Translations under genes and position numbers: made by a program
In this document: one piece after another, positions 37,464-46,652 of the stretch
Layout of the letters: each line of letters begins with the position of its first letter
Position numbering within the stretch: the stretch's first letter is position 1
Assembly (NCBI RefSeq): GCF_031157315.1
Contig: NZ_JAVIFU010000018.1
Coordinates: 85,730-149,729, forward strand
DNA: 64,000 nucleotides
Direction: 5' to 3'
Source: Paenibacillus sp. LHD-38
GTDB taxonomy: Bacteria; Bacillota; Bacilli; Paenibacillales; Paenibacillaceae
Notes under the pieces: model-generated
Database searches by the model: none
What the model saw: only the letters and a program-made list of their open reading frames with translations
What the model was told of the DNA's origin: nothing

Positions 37464-38471
37464 TTGCAAAATAAACAGATCGTATTCGCGGCGCCATGGC
37501 AGGTTGAGGTGCATGATGCAACGTTATTCATTTCCCGCATTGGAGATCATGAGGCGTTAGTTAAAAAGAGATATACATTAATCAGCCCGGGTACGGAGCT
37601 TGCATGCTTGTCCGGAAACGAAGGGTGGTTTGGCATGCCCGGGGTGCCCGGGTACGCCTCGGTGAGCGAAATTATAGAAGTAGGCAATGGCGCCCGGCAG
37701 TTCAGTCCCGGCGATCTTGTTTTCCATTACGGCGATCATTCCACTTATCAAATCGTTCCGACGACTGGTGTGTTTTTGAAGGCTCCGCAGAATGTTCCGT
37801 TAACTTGGGTTCCTTTCACGCGGATGGCGACGGTGGCCTTCACCTCGACTCGGGTGTCGCAAATTGAATTGGGAGACAACGTCGTCGTTACGGGGCTGGG
37901 GCTGATCGGCAATATGGCTTCCCAATTAGCCAAGCTGCAGGGAGCGAATGTGTTCGGAATCGATCTGTCGAATCAACGATTGAAGATGGCGGAAACGACG
38001 GGGATTGACGCGGCTTTGCATGCAGGACGCGGGGATATTCGGGAAGAGGTAATGAGGCTGACGAAAGGCGAAGGCGTGTCTGTCTTGATTGAAGCGACCG
38101 GAGTGCCGAAGGTAGCCGTCGATAATTTGCCTTTGATCGCCAAGTTCGGGGAGCTGATTCTTCTTGGCAGTCCGCGGGGGCAGTATCAGACCAATGTCAC
38201 CGAGATGCTGAATTACGTTCATTTGATCAATTACGGCAGCATTGCCTTTAAAGGGGCGCATGAATGGCGTTATCCGGTGGAGAAAGACTCGTTCGTGAAG
38301 CATTCCTTAGTGCGAAATTCGCAAATCGTTTTTGATTTAATGGCGAAGAACAAGCTGAGCATCGAACCGCTAATCAGTCATATTCTTAAACCGGAGGAAG
38401 CGGCGTCCGCGTACGAAGGATTAAGAAACGACAAAGAGCATTACTATGGCGTTTTATTCGATTGGTCTTAA
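37464..38471 (+). CDS. Medium-chain dehydrogenase/reductase (zinc-binding dehydrogenase-like)
   Basis: 335 residues from TTG 37464 behind AAGAGGAGC. The N-terminal half has a GroES fold with SPGTELACLSG, and the NAD-binding loop is VVTGLGLIGNMASQLAK. The usual catalytic Cys-Gly and His-Glu zinc ligands and structural cysteines are missing or changed, as in the 'bi-domain' oxidoreductases of sugar and cyclitol clusters. Likely a sugar or inositol-type dehydrogenase; substrate unknown. Confidence 0.75.
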   Translation: MQNKQIVFAAPWQVEVHDATLFISRIGDHEALVKKRYTLISPGTELACLSGNEGWFGMPGVPGYASVSEIIEVGNGARQFSPGDLVFHYGDHSTYQIVPTTGVFLKAPQNVPLTWVPFTRMATVAFTSTRVSQIELGDNVVVTGLGLIGNMASQLAKLQGANVFGIDLSNQRLKMAETTGIDAALHAGRGDIREEVMRLTKGEGVSVLIEATGVPKVAVDNLPLIAKFGELILLGSPRGQYQTNVTEMLNYVHLINYGSIAFKGAHEWRYPVEKDSFVKHSLVRNSQIVFDLMAKNKLSIEPLISHILKPEEAASAYEGLRNDKEHYYGVLFDWS

Positions 38472-38504
38472 AAACAGCAGTATTGCGATTATTCTATTTT
38501 TCTG

Positions 38505-39365
38505 ATGGAGCTGGGGTATATGTTAAGAGGATTGACCCGGGCGGGATTAGGTAGGGTCGGCGATGATAAGCGGTTGATTGAGTTGGCAGCGGAAAATGGA
38601 TTTCAAGCTGTGGAAATTGATGCGGCAGGCTTGATTGAAACTTACGGGCTGGAAGCTGCTAGGGAATTGCTGAATTCGTACGGAATGGCGATGGGTGCTT
38701 TCGATCTAGGCGTGGATTGGCGGAACGGTGAGGAAGAGTTTCTGGACGGTTTGGCTTTGTTGGAGGCTCGCGCCAAAGCGGCGGCTTTGCTGGGAAGCGA
38801 TACCTGCTGCACGTATATATTGCCTTCGACAGCCCTTTCCCCGGCAGTTCTGGCCGTACAGGCGGTTCGCCGGCTTAGACGATGCGCGGATATTGTAGGC
38901 GTATACGGTGTGAAGCTGGGCCTTGAATTCGTCGGTCCGCATCATTGGCAAACGACTTACAAGCATCCTTTCATCCATACGATGGAGGATACATTAGCGT
39001 TCATGGATGCAATCGACAGGCCGAATGTCGGCTTGCTATTGGATTCTTATCATTGGCACACCAATGGCTTAACGACCGGTGATCTGGAGCGATTGTCGTC
39101 TAATCAAGTTGCGTACGTCCATATTAACGATGCCAAATCGATGCCGATCGAGCAAGTATTGGATCATGATCGGCTTTATCCGGGAGAGGGCGTTATCGAT
39201 TTGAGCGGATTTTTACGCAGCTTGCGAAAAATCGGCTATACGGGCGTCGTTGCGCAAGAAGTGTTGATGCCGTATGGCGATGACGTTCAACCAACGACGG
39301 AAGAGGCGTTCCTTCGCTCGAAGGCAGGCTTTGACCGGGTGTTTTCAACGCTTGGCGACGTGTAA
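38505..39365 (+). CDS. TIM-barrel sugar isomerase/epimerase
   Basis: 286 residues. GLEFVGPHHWQT, VGLLLDSYHWHTNG, VAYVHINDAK and GVVAQEVLMP are the metal-binding positions of xylose-isomerase-like barrels. ATG 38505 lacks an RBS; the in-frame ATG 38520 has GGAG about 9 nt upstream and may be the true start. Last gene of the second sugar cluster. Confidence 0.8.
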   Translation: MELGYMLRGLTRAGLGRVGDDKRLIELAAENGFQAVEIDAAGLIETYGLEAARELLNSYGMAMGAFDLGVDWRNGEEEFLDGLALLEARAKAAALLGSDTCCTYILPSTALSPAVLAVQAVRRLRRCADIVGVYGVKLGLEFVGPHHWQTTYKHPFIHTMEDTLAFMDAIDRPNVGLLLDSYHWHTNGLTTGDLERLSSNQVAYVHINDAKSMPIEQVLDHDRLYPGEGVIDLSGFLRSLRKIGYTGVVAQEVLMPYGDDVQPTTEEAFLRSKAGFDRVFSTLGDV

Positions 39366-39408
39366 CTACAGCTGCAAAACACTACGAATGAAATAAAAGG
39401 CAACATAA

Positions 39409-39455
39409 AAACCGCAGGACACATCCGGTAAACCCAGACGTGTCCTGCGGTTTCT
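39409..39455. terminator. Bidirectional terminator
   Basis: ACCGCAGGACAC (39411-39422) pairs with GTGTCCTGCGGT (39440-39451), with A and T rich flanks. It separates the converging sugar cluster and DUF378 gene. Confidence 0.85.
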
Positions 39456-39466
39456 GTCGTTTTTCT

Positions 39467-39670
39467 TTAATCCTCGCTTGCTACCTTTGAGAAGAAGGAG
39501 AGAGCATAAAGCGCTGCGACACCAACGACGATATATACGATTCGCGACACAACTTCTTCCGTACCCCCGAAAAGTTCACTGACGACGTCGTAATTGAACA
39601 AGCCAACGGATAACCAGTTTAAGCCGCCTAGGATGACCAGAATAAGACTGATTACGTTAAGTACCTTCAT
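39467..39670 (-). CDS. DUF378 small membrane protein
   Basis: 67 residues, two membrane helices (VISLILVILGGLNWLSVG and VSRIVYIVVGVAALYAL) joined by a short polar loop, matching DUF378/YuzA-like proteins of Bacillota. ATG 39670 follows AAGGAGG. Function not established for the family. Confidence 0.88.
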   Translation of the reverse strand: MKVLNVISLILVILGGLNWLSVGLFNYDVVSELFGGTEEVVSRIVYIVVGVAALYALSFFSKVASED

Positions 39671-39874
39671 TAGAAACAGCCTCCTTAATGGGGTTCTCAA
39701 CTTTTTTTGGAGCAACGGTCTGATATAGGTGTGCTGATTCTTGGTTGCATACTTTAGGTTTATGAGCAGCTGCCGCAGGATATGCCAAACAAGCCGCATT
39801 TTTTGGAGTTTAAGGGAGGTCGATGCACATGGGCGCTGGCATAAATGATCTGGCTTACTTGTTGAACCAGTATT

Positions 39875-40009
39875 ACTGTGCTGGCTAAAGATGTGTCCGC
39901 CATGGCAGTTTTCTATCGGGAAGTCATTGGATTTAAAACAGTGATCGAAGAGAATCATTATGGGTAATATCCATTCTATCTTTACGGTCAATCCAACGGA
40001 ATAAAAATG
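39875..40009 (+). pseudogene. VOC (glyoxalase-like) protein fragment
   Basis: One frame reads VLAKDVSAMAVFYREVIGFK, the start of a glyoxalase/bleomycin-resistance fold, then a TAA after NHYG, then YPFYLYGQSNGIK. Both ends of the gene are absent. Confidence 0.7.
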
Positions 40010-40178
40010 AATAACAGTATGTACTACAATTAGTATACAGAGCTTGGCGAGATTAAAGCCGTCACTCTATATTTTTTATGTATCGAGTCAACAAGGAGTC
40101 ATTCTCCGAAAAGAATTCAGACAAACTCTTATTTTGGAGGAGAGGATCGAGCGCGTGCTCGTCCTATACAGACAAATA

Positions 40179-40225
40179 AAGGGTCTACGAGTCCTCAAAC
40201 GAGGAATCCCAGACCCTTAATTTAT
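40179..40225 (+). terminator. Terminator-like hairpin
   Basis: AAGGGTCT (40179-40186) pairs with AGACCCTT (40211-40218), followed by AATTTATT. It is a leftover of the region around the VOC fragment or the end of the ferredoxin transcript region. Confidence 0.5.
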
Positions 40226-40309
40226 TAGCAATTAGCCTGCAATACCCTTATCGTGATGATCGCAACTTACTTCTCTAACACCGTATATCGTAACAAAGAG
40301 GTGGTTCGA

Positions 40310-40633
40310 TCACTCTTGGGGGCGAGTGCCAGGCTCCAAGCCCGTAGAAGTGGCTGTCTTGATAAGCCGGACCGTTACGTCACTATGCAGCCGAATTTGG
40401 CAAGATAGCCGGATAGCGGCATCCTCGATTCCTTTGTTACGGAGGACTGTCGCTTCGGCCTCTTCCATCTCGCCCACATTCCCAGAGAGCACCTCTACGG
40501 CACATGTCGTGCACCTGGCATTGCCACCGCATCTGTGCAGGATGTCGATCCCGCTATCCTCTAACGCAAGCACGAGTTTCGTCCCTGCAACTGCCTGAAA
40601 GGCGTCTCTTCCTTCTACTTGAATCGTCGGCAT
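40310..40633 (-). CDS. 2Fe-2S ferredoxin
   Basis: 107 residues. Cysteines in CGGNARCTTC plus a later Cys (RLSCQIRLH) are the four ligands of a plant-type [2Fe-2S] cluster. ATG 40633 follows CGAGGAGG. It would pass electrons to an oxygenase or reductase not present here. Confidence 0.88.
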   Translation of the reverse strand: MPTIQVEGRDAFQAVAGTKLVLALEDSGIDILHRCGGNARCTTCAVEVLSGNVGEMEEAEATVLRNKGIEDAAIRLSCQIRLHSDVTVRLIKTATSTGLEPGTRPQE

Positions 40634-40746
40634 TGGCCATTCCTCCTCGGATTGTTCATCCTCATATTTTCCTAATCTGCTTATATTAAACCATTACCTT
40701 CGTGAATAAGTCCAATTGTATAGCCATTTCGTAAAAAGAATCCGAT

Positions 40747-40797
40747 AGTTGGAGTGATTGGATTTCTGATGAGGGGTATCCGGTGACGGTGGGCTGA
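40747..40797 (+). repeat. Copy of the sseA 3' end (copy E)
   Basis: Reads SWSDWISDEGYPVTVG-stop, the most distant of the five sulfurtransferase ends. It abuts the transposase remnant directly. Confidence 0.7.
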
Positions 40798-40905
40798 TTA
40801 CCTTGCAAATATAAATATAGCGCCTGATAACGTTCGTACATGCGGCGCTCTTTTACTTTTTTCATCGCTTGCTTTTACTTCTTCTAGTCTTATTGTGTTT
40901 TCCAT
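40798..40905 (-). pseudogene. IS630-like transposase N-terminal remnant
   Basis: From ATG 40905 the minus strand reads MENTIRLEEVKASDEK, then in a neighbouring frame KKVKERRMYERYQALYLYLQG, the usual start of IS630-family transposases. It is frameshifted and stops at the sseA-end copy. Confidence 0.5.
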
Positions 40906-41308
40906 CTTCATTCCCTGCCTGTCTGATCATGTTTCATTACTTATTCGACAAGCAGGTATGAGTTTCCTTACCATAGTTTTCTAATCTTTAGTTCAACTTA
41001 TATAGTCTTAAAGAAGAATTTCTTCATCAGAATCAATTTGCGCTAGAGACTGGATAATGACACTGTTCAACCTGATGCTGGGCATAGCTGAGGCCGATTA
41101 GTTGCGGTGGCATAATGAAGCCAAATAATCATTTAGTTCTTTCAGACTTAAGGCTGTCGTGCTTGCAAAGAAACCCAATCGTTCCCGTTGGAAGTCTTGC
41201 CCTCAACCATAGTAATTCACGACAAATCAGGGTATAAATATTACCAATTTCGTGTTATAGTCGTATAGTTCTAGTTCATGAGACATATTACCCATAGGAG
41301 TGAGTTAA

Positions 41309-42808
41309 TTGAAAAAAGCAATTATTATGTTAATGCTATTTGCAACCTTATTCAGTATACTTCCGGTTATTGGCAATGCAACTTCTCGATCAGATGGTAA
41401 GGAAATTGTCGAATTAACAAAAGGGATAGAGCACAAACTTAATGAGAAAGGCTTCGTAACTTATGTGAATATAGATGATTTACCAGAAGACGTGGCCGAT
41501 AACTTTAGACGGATTGGCGTTGCTAGCTATGGGGGCTCAAAACCCGACATCTCTCGTTTTAAATGGGTCGATTTCATTACCGCGTCTAGTTTATATGATG
41601 ATACAAGAGGATATGGATCGGTGTTACCTCAATCAGGGACTTATTATCCTATGACTATCTTATATGACGTAGATAACATGCCATTAGCGTATCAGATTGG
41701 AACAATTGAATTTACAGGAAACACTACTGATGCTGGCTCTTCAGGTACTGGTAGTAATGCTTCACTAGATCACTTGGAAGCTACTGAACAGGAAATTGTT
41801 CTTGGCGTAGGTAAATCTCAAAAGTTAAAAGTGTATGCTATATATACGAACGGTGAAGAAAAGGAAGTAACTGCTGATAAGGGGTTAGTTATTCGGTCCG
41901 AATCAGCTGCAATAGCCGATATTAAAAAAGGGATAGTCACTGCAGGAAACAAAGTAGGATCAACGAATCTAGTTATTACTTATTTAGGGAAGAAATTAAC
42001 GATTACCGTTAAAGTAACAAAAGATACTGCTATGTCGATTAAAGCATCCACTAAGAAAACAATATTAACCGTTGGCGACACGAAGCAAATTAAGCTAGCA
42101 GGTACTTTTTCGGATGGTAAAGTCAAAGATATAACGAATTTAGCAGTTTGGACAACGGACGACAATGACATTGCGGACATTGATACTGGCGAGGTTGAAG
42201 CGGTAGCGGAAGGGACGACAACCATAACGGCTAATTATAATGGTCTTACAGTAGCTATTGAAGTAACCGTTATCTCAGAAGAAGAGGAGGAAGCCATTCA
42301 ATATGTGTCCCTTGTAGCTTCTAATAAGAACATTAAACTTCTTCCTGGTGACGAGAAAACAATTCGCATTTATGGTTTTACGGAGGATGGTCAGAAAGTA
42401 GAAGTGACAGATGAAGTATTATGGCAAACTAGTAAAAGTGACGTAGTTGATGCAGATTCAGGCATATTGACTGCGGGTAAACCAGGTAAGGCAGTTGTTT
42501 ATGTAAGCCATGGCTCGACGGAGTTTGCATTTAATGTAGAGGTAATAAAAGAAAAGGATGTCAAAGCTGTTATTTCAAGCCCATCAAAGATTGAAATTAA
42601 AAAAGGATCAGAAAAACAGTTGTTTGCAGAAGCGCTATATATTGATAACGTTAAAATTGATGTGACCGATCGCGCTGTCTGGACTGTTAAGAATGACAGC
42701 ATTCTAGAGGTTGACGGTGGTACTTTAACGGCATTGAAAAAAGGCAAAACAATCATTACAGTAAAATACAAAGGTAAGTTTACAAACATTGAAGTTACTG
42801 TAAAATAG
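41309..42808 (+). CDS. Secreted protein with bacterial Ig-like (BIG2) domains
   Basis: 499 residues from TTG 41309 (RBS AGGAGTGAG). A signal peptide with a hydrophobic core and NATS-type cleavage zone is followed by a unique domain (~30-150) and four BIG2-type repeats at about 160-232, 235-320, 330-412 and 415-499 (LGVGKSQKLKVYAIYTNGEE, LTVGDTKQIKLAGTFSDGK, LLPGDEKTIRIYGFTEDG, IKKGSEKQLFAEALYID). Such repeats serve surface binding or spacing. No anchor is visible. A terminator follows. Confidence 0.85.
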   Translation: MKKAIIMLMLFATLFSILPVIGNATSRSDGKEIVELTKGIEHKLNEKGFVTYVNIDDLPEDVADNFRRIGVASYGGSKPDISRFKWVDFITASSLYDDTRGYGSVLPQSGTYYPMTILYDVDNMPLAYQIGTIEFTGNTTDAGSSGTGSNASLDHLEATEQEIVLGVGKSQKLKVYAIYTNGEEKEVTADKGLVIRSESAAIADIKKGIVTAGNKVGSTNLVITYLGKKLTITVKVTKDTAMSIKASTKKTILTVGDTKQIKLAGTFSDGKVKDITNLAVWTTDDNDIADIDTGEVEAVAEGTTTITANYNGLTVAIEVTVISEEEEEAIQYVSLVASNKNIKLLPGDEKTIRIYGFTEDGQKVEVTDEVLWQTSKSDVVDADSGILTAGKPGKAVVYVSHGSTEFAFNVEVIKEKDVKAVISSPSKIEIKKGSEKQLFAEALYIDNVKIDVTDRAVWTVKNDSILEVDGGTLTALKKGKTIITVKYKGKFTNIEVTVK

Positions 42809-42819
42809 CTCATTATGAT

Positions 42820-42856
42820 GACCCGCCATGTGAATACTGAGCGGGTCTTTTCTATT
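42820..42856 (+). terminator. Rho-independent terminator
   Basis: GACCCGC (42820-42826) pairs with GCGGGTC (42841-42847), followed by TTTTCTATTT. Confidence 0.8.
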
Positions 42857-43081
42857 TCAGTTGACTCCGGATATCTCGGCTTAATATCAAAGGGAGTAAG
42901 GCTAACTTTGTTTTGTAAGCCCAGTCCCATCCCACGCGTTCATTTATTATAGAGGTTTTCTTTGTGTCCATCTATTCGGGGCAGAATCAGAGGGCTGTTA
43001 CGGCCCTCTTTTGGCTTTCCATTCAACAGCTTGCAAACAAGAAGTCGGAGAAAGGATCTAAAATGGCTGAATTAGCAAGGT

Positions 43082-43387
43082 CTATAGAGATAAATTCCCA
43101 CTAAGCAGGAGACCGAAGCAGGCAGCGTTCAACAGAAAAGTAATGCCAGCGCCGATCAGTAATCCTTGAACGATACCGCTTTTTTTACGGAAAATAAGGA
43201 TAGCTGGAAGCAAGTATATGAGTTGTGCGATGCTGATAAAGAAAAAGGCGATAGGAAAAAGGAAAAGCAACAAATGCAGCACGGCCAACAGACCGATTCC
43301 GAGCCATACCTGCTTGGTATGGCCAGGCGATTTGCCAGAAGGCAATACGTCTAGCTGCTTGTTATCCTCATCACTCATTCCACTCAT
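43082..43387 (-). CDS. Small membrane protein linked to the radical SAM gene
   Basis: 101 residues from ATG 43387, whose RBS GGGAGG lies in the end of the radical SAM gene, which it overlaps by 17 nt. After a polar start there are three hydrophobic segments (VWLGIGLLAVLHLLLF, IAFFFISIAQLIYLLPAILIF, GLLIGAGITFLLNAACFG in part). No family recognised. The translational coupling suggests that it works with the radical SAM and Lgt-like proteins, perhaps at the membrane. Confidence 0.7.
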   Translation of the reverse strand: MSGMSDEDNKQLDVLPSGKSPGHTKQVWLGIGLLAVLHLLLFLFPIAFFFISIAQLIYLLPAILIFRKKSGIVQGLLIGAGITFLLNAACFGLLLSGNLSL

Positions 43388-44810
43388 TGATTTTACCTCC
43401 CGGGCGCATGTCAAATTCATTTCTCAGCTCGGCCAGCTTCTTCTCCTGATCACCGCGATAAAACATATTGTACGTGTCAAAAGGAATGATTCGTCCATCG
43501 GGATGTACGATGTGAACGCAAGATTTTTTGACGGAGCGTACATCAAAATTGTATGGATCTAAAAACTGCATAATGATGACACGGAAAACATTATCATAAC
43601 TAATGTTGTCTGGCACGGCGACCATCGGCAAGCAGCATAGCAGGTTTTTCAGCGAAAGCGCTGAAGAGGTGGGGGAATGAGCAGTCGAAAACAGCTCGAA
43701 TATTTTTGCCTTCAGTGTTTGATCCTGCTCGAACACGATCGTGTTGCGGCCGCCCTCCAGTAAGATTTGAGGGTCCATTAATCCGGTAAGCGGCAGCACA
43801 TCCCCGCCAAGCTTCAAGGCGTAACCCATCGCCAAACAATCGGGGTGGCATGGCACCGGAATAATATCTTCAGGGCGAAAAATGCCTGATTGGTCAATGA
43901 TTCCTTGCCGCACCTCACTAAGGGTCAAGCGATCCTTCGCCGGATCGTAATCTTCCAATCGCCCTGCCGCTTGGATAGGCTGGAAGGTCACGCCGCGTAC
44001 GGCGGGCTGCTTCAGGCCGAATTGAATAATGTCGCCGATCTCATGATCGTTCAGTCCTTTTTTAAGCGTAACGACCAGCGTGGTCGAGATATTGAATTCG
44101 TTCAAATGCTCTAATGCCCGGAGGCGAACGTCGCGTAAATCAACGCCGCGAAGCTCTCGCAGCGCCTCCTCCTGGAAGCTGTCGAACTGTAAGTATATTT
44201 CAAAGCCGGGCATATATTCGGCTAACCGCTTGGCGAAGCTGCGGTCCTGAGCAATGCGGAGGCCATTGGTGTTTACCATAATATGCTTGATTGGCTTGCT
44301 TTTGGCGAGGTCCAGTATTTCGAAAAACTGCGGATGAATCGTAGGCTCGCCCCCGCTAATTTGCACAATGTCGGGCTCGCCCTCGTTGCGGACGATGGCA
44401 TCGAGCATTTTCTCGATCTGCTCCAGTGAGCGCCACGAGCCCTTGTGCGGGGAGGACTCTGCATAGCAAATCGGACATTGCAGATTACAGCGGTCCGTGA
44501 CCTCGAGCAGCGTCAGGCAGCTATGCTGCTCATGATCGGGACATAGTCCGCAATCATAGGGACAGCCATAGCGAATCGGTGTGTTCCATTGCTGCGGCAT
44601 TTCCGCAGGCTTCAGGAATTCGCGGCATTTCTTATAATAGGCAGCGTCGCTTGCTATCAGTACCTTTTCCCGTCCGTGGTGTCCGCAATATTTGAGCAGA
44701 AACACTTGATTGTCCTCAATGATGACTTTAGCTTCGACCTTGCGCAAACATTTCGAACAAATGCTGTTCGTTAGCTCGTAGAAAATGTAGGGTCTGTTTT
44801 TCGTTGTCAC
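43371..44810 (-). CDS. Radical SAM enzyme of the tetraether-lipid-synthase (Tes/MJ0619)-like group
   Basis: 479 residues from GTG 44810 (RBS AAGGAG). Order: CxxC zinc-like pair (Cys18, Cys21) with Cys42 in KYCGHHG; a CPYDCGLCPDH motif (Cys83, 87, 90) as in archaeal Tes; the radical SAM cluster CNLQCPIC (Cys108, 112, 115); GGEPT for SAM binding; then a C-terminal part with further cysteines (PCHPDC). The archaeal enzyme joins lipid tails into tetraethers; bacterial relatives are poorly studied. Tight linkage with an Lgt-like lipid transferase (2-nt gap) supports a lipid substrate, but the reaction is inferred. Confidence 0.8.
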   Translation of the reverse strand: MTTKNRPYIFYELTNSICSKCLRKVEAKVIIEDNQVFLLKYCGHHGREKVLIASDAAYYKKCREFLKPAEMPQQWNTPIRYGCPYDCGLCPDHEQHSCLTLLEVTDRCNLQCPICYAESSPHKGSWRSLEQIEKMLDAIVRNEGEPDIVQISGGEPTIHPQFFEILDLAKSKPIKHIMVNTNGLRIAQDRSFAKRLAEYMPGFEIYLQFDSFQEEALRELRGVDLRDVRLRALEHLNEFNISTTLVVTLKKGLNDHEIGDIIQFGLKQPAVRGVTFQPIQAAGRLEDYDPAKDRLTLSEVRQGIIDQSGIFRPEDIIPVPCHPDCLAMGYALKLGGDVLPLTGLMDPQILLEGGRNTIVFEQDQTLKAKIFELFSTAHSPTSSALSLKNLLCCLPMVAVPDNISYDNVFRVIIMQFLDPYNFDVRSVKKSCVHIVHPDGRIIPFDTYNMFYRGDQEKKLAELRNEFDMRPGGKINEWNE

Positions 44811-44812
44811 CG

Positions 44813-45592
44813 TTACAGCTCCTTCCTTTGTGCACGCAGCGGATGCCCCAGCCACTTGTATATCAAAGCAAAGTAATAGATTAAGCCTGCGAGGCAAGCC
44901 AGCTGAATATTGTTAAGCCCGAGATAAACATGAGGGGTCGGCTTTATAAAATCGACGGCCAAGCGGAATAAGAGATATCCCGCCATAAAAATCTGGAAAA
45001 TCGCTCCGTCAGGAAATGCGTCTCTTTTTTTCCATCGATAGAGCATCCAGCCAAGCAGAAGCAAGAAAGCAATTTCATAAAGCTGTGTCGGATGCCTGAG
45101 GATGCCGTCCCCAAAATCAATGCCGGTTATCCAAGGTGTCGGCGTGCCGTAGGTATGATCAGTAAGCCCGGTCATAAAGCAGCCGATGCGCCCAATGACC
45201 ATGCCTACCACAATCGGCAGCGCCATATCATCGCCAGTGGAACGGGTAATGCGGACACGCTTCTTCATCCACTCCACACCGATCAACCCGCCTAGCAGTC
45301 CGCCGACTATCGTTTTTCCTTCCATTAAATAGGTGTAGCTGTGCCAGTTTTCGATTGTCCGCAGGGGGTCCTCCAGCCAATACAACATTTTAGACCCGAT
45401 GGCAGCTCCTAAAATGGCCCCGACAATGATCCACATGCCCTGCACAATCGGAAGCTTATCTTTGCTGCGGGTGTAGAGGTACACTCGAAAGCCGATAAAA
45501 TAAGCAAGCGCTTCAAACACCACATGAGGATGCAGCTTTATAAAGCCAAGATTGATCCAAATAGGGAAGGTCATTGCGTTCTCCAGTTTCAT
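44813..45592 (-). CDS. Prolipoprotein diacylglyceryl transferase-like membrane protein (Lgt family paralog)
   Basis: 259 residues, about seven membrane helices. MVIGRIGCFMTGLTDHTYG and LRHPTQLYE match the Lgt signature region (GRIGNF...G, hPtqLYE), with Cys and Thr in place of the usual Asn and Asn. It transfers or binds phosphatidylglycerol-derived lipid if function is kept. As it is cotranscribed with a Tes-like radical SAM gene it may be a specialised enzyme rather than the housekeeping Lgt. Confidence 0.85.
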   Translation of the reverse strand: MKLENAMTFPIWINLGFIKLHPHVVFEALAYFIGFRVYLYTRSKDKLPIVQGMWIIVGAILGAAIGSKMLYWLEDPLRTIENWHSYTYLMEGKTIVGGLLGGLIGVEWMKKRVRITRSTGDDMALPIVVGMVIGRIGCFMTGLTDHTYGTPTPWITGIDFGDGILRHPTQLYEIAFLLLLGWMLYRWKKRDAFPDGAIFQIFMAGYLLFRLAVDFIKPTPHVYLGLNNIQLACLAGLIYYFALIYKWLGHPLRAQRKEL

Positions 45593-45665
45593 TTTTTGGA
45601 TTTATTTTCTATACATTCGCTAGCGGAAATAGATAATCCTTTTTGTTCACAATGGATGAGGTGTG

Positions 45666-46628
45666 TTATGGTTTCAATGTTATGACTACATTTCCTTTTT
45701 TGTGACCTTGATCGACATACCGGTGCGCTTCGACCATTTGCTCCAGCGGATAGCAGCGATCAATAACCGGTTTCAACTGGCCGGTCTCAGTAAGCTCTTT
45801 GAGAAATACTAGATCTTCTTTGCGTGTGACAGCTGTTCCGCCGACAATTTTCTTGTCTGTTGTCATCGAATACCACAGTCCTTTAATATCTGATCCCACC
45901 AATCCCGTATGCAGATAATATCCTTTGTTCTTCAGCGAGCTATTGCATTGTGGTAGCGAAGTCTTGCCTACTGCGTCAAAAATAATATCATAGGTCTCGC
46001 TGTTTTTTGTAAAATCCTCTTTGGTGTAGTCAATGACCTTATCAATTCCTAGAGACTTTACCAATTCTATATTCTGAGTACTGCATAACCCGGTAACTTC
46101 TGCCCCAAAGTACTTAGCAAGCTGCACCGCAAAAGTGCCTACACTACCCGAAGCGCCGTTGATAAGCACTTTTTTTCCGGGCTGGATGTTGCCTTTTTTG
46201 AGGAAAAACAGAGCGGTAACTGCTCCTATAGAAAGAGTAGCGGCTTCCTCATAGGTCATATTGTTCGGTTTTGTTACCACTGCTCCATCCTCAGGCAGAC
46301 ATTTATACTCGGCGTGGGCACCAAAATTCGCCTTGAAGGTCGATGCAAAAACCTGGTCACCTGCCTTGAACTGTGTTACATCTTTGCCGACTGCTTCAAC
46401 TTCACCAGCTAATTCCATTCCAAATATCGGTTTTCTTGGTTTTCTAAAACCTAAAGCTATTCGACCGGGGAGCCAAAACATGGGGGGGACTGTGAAACTT
46501 CGCATTCTACAGTCTCCGGCGTTTACGGTTGTCGCATGTACTTTTATTAATAGTTCATTGTCTTTTGGCATAGGTTTTTCGACCTCTTTGAGCTGAAGAA
46601 CCTCGGGTGATCCGTATTTTGATGCCAC
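45666..46628 (-). CDS. NAD(P)H:quinone oxidoreductase-like MDR enzyme
   Basis: 320 residues from GTG 46628. [20 protein letters not shown] is the cofactor loop and no catalytic zinc ligands are seen, as in quinone reductase/enoyl reductase types. Family members begin MKAIV; here the four codons before the GTG read ATA-AAA-GCT-ATT (46640-46629) and the RBS GGAGGA fits ATA 46640, not GTG 46628. So the true start may be ATA, or the start codon has mutated. Follows the DUF4386 gene. Confidence 0.82.
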   Translation of the reverse strand: MASKYGSPEVLQLKEVEKPMPKDNELLIKVHATTVNAGDCRMRSFTVPPMFWLPGRIALGFRKPRKPIFGMELAGEVEAVGKDVTQFKAGDQVFASTFKANFGAHAEYKCLPEDGAVVTKPNNMTYEEAATLSIGAVTALFFLKKGNIQPGKKVLINGASGSVGTFAVQLAKYFGAEVTGLCSTQNIELVKSLGIDKVIDYTKEDFTKNSETYDIIFDAVGKTSLPQCNSSLKNKGYYLHTGLVGSDIKGLWYSMTTDKKIVGGTAVTRKEDLVFLKELTETGQLKPVIDRCYPLEQMVEAHRYVDQGHKKGNVVITLKP

Positions 46629-46652
46629 AATAGCTTTTATAAATATTCCTCC

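Larger units (their letters stand above)
40634..41308. other. Gene-free stretch with sseA-end copy and transposase remnant
   Basis: Holds sseA-end copy E (40747-40797) and an IS630-like remnant (40798-40905). From 40906 to 41290 nothing recognisable is seen except the leader of the Ig-like protein gene, with RBS AGGAGTGAG. Confidence 0.5.

Noticed and set aside
40819..40849. AGCGCC/GGCGCT terminator hairpin
   Set aside because: The stretch is better explained as coding relic of an IS630 transposase; the stem is only 6 bp with a long loop.
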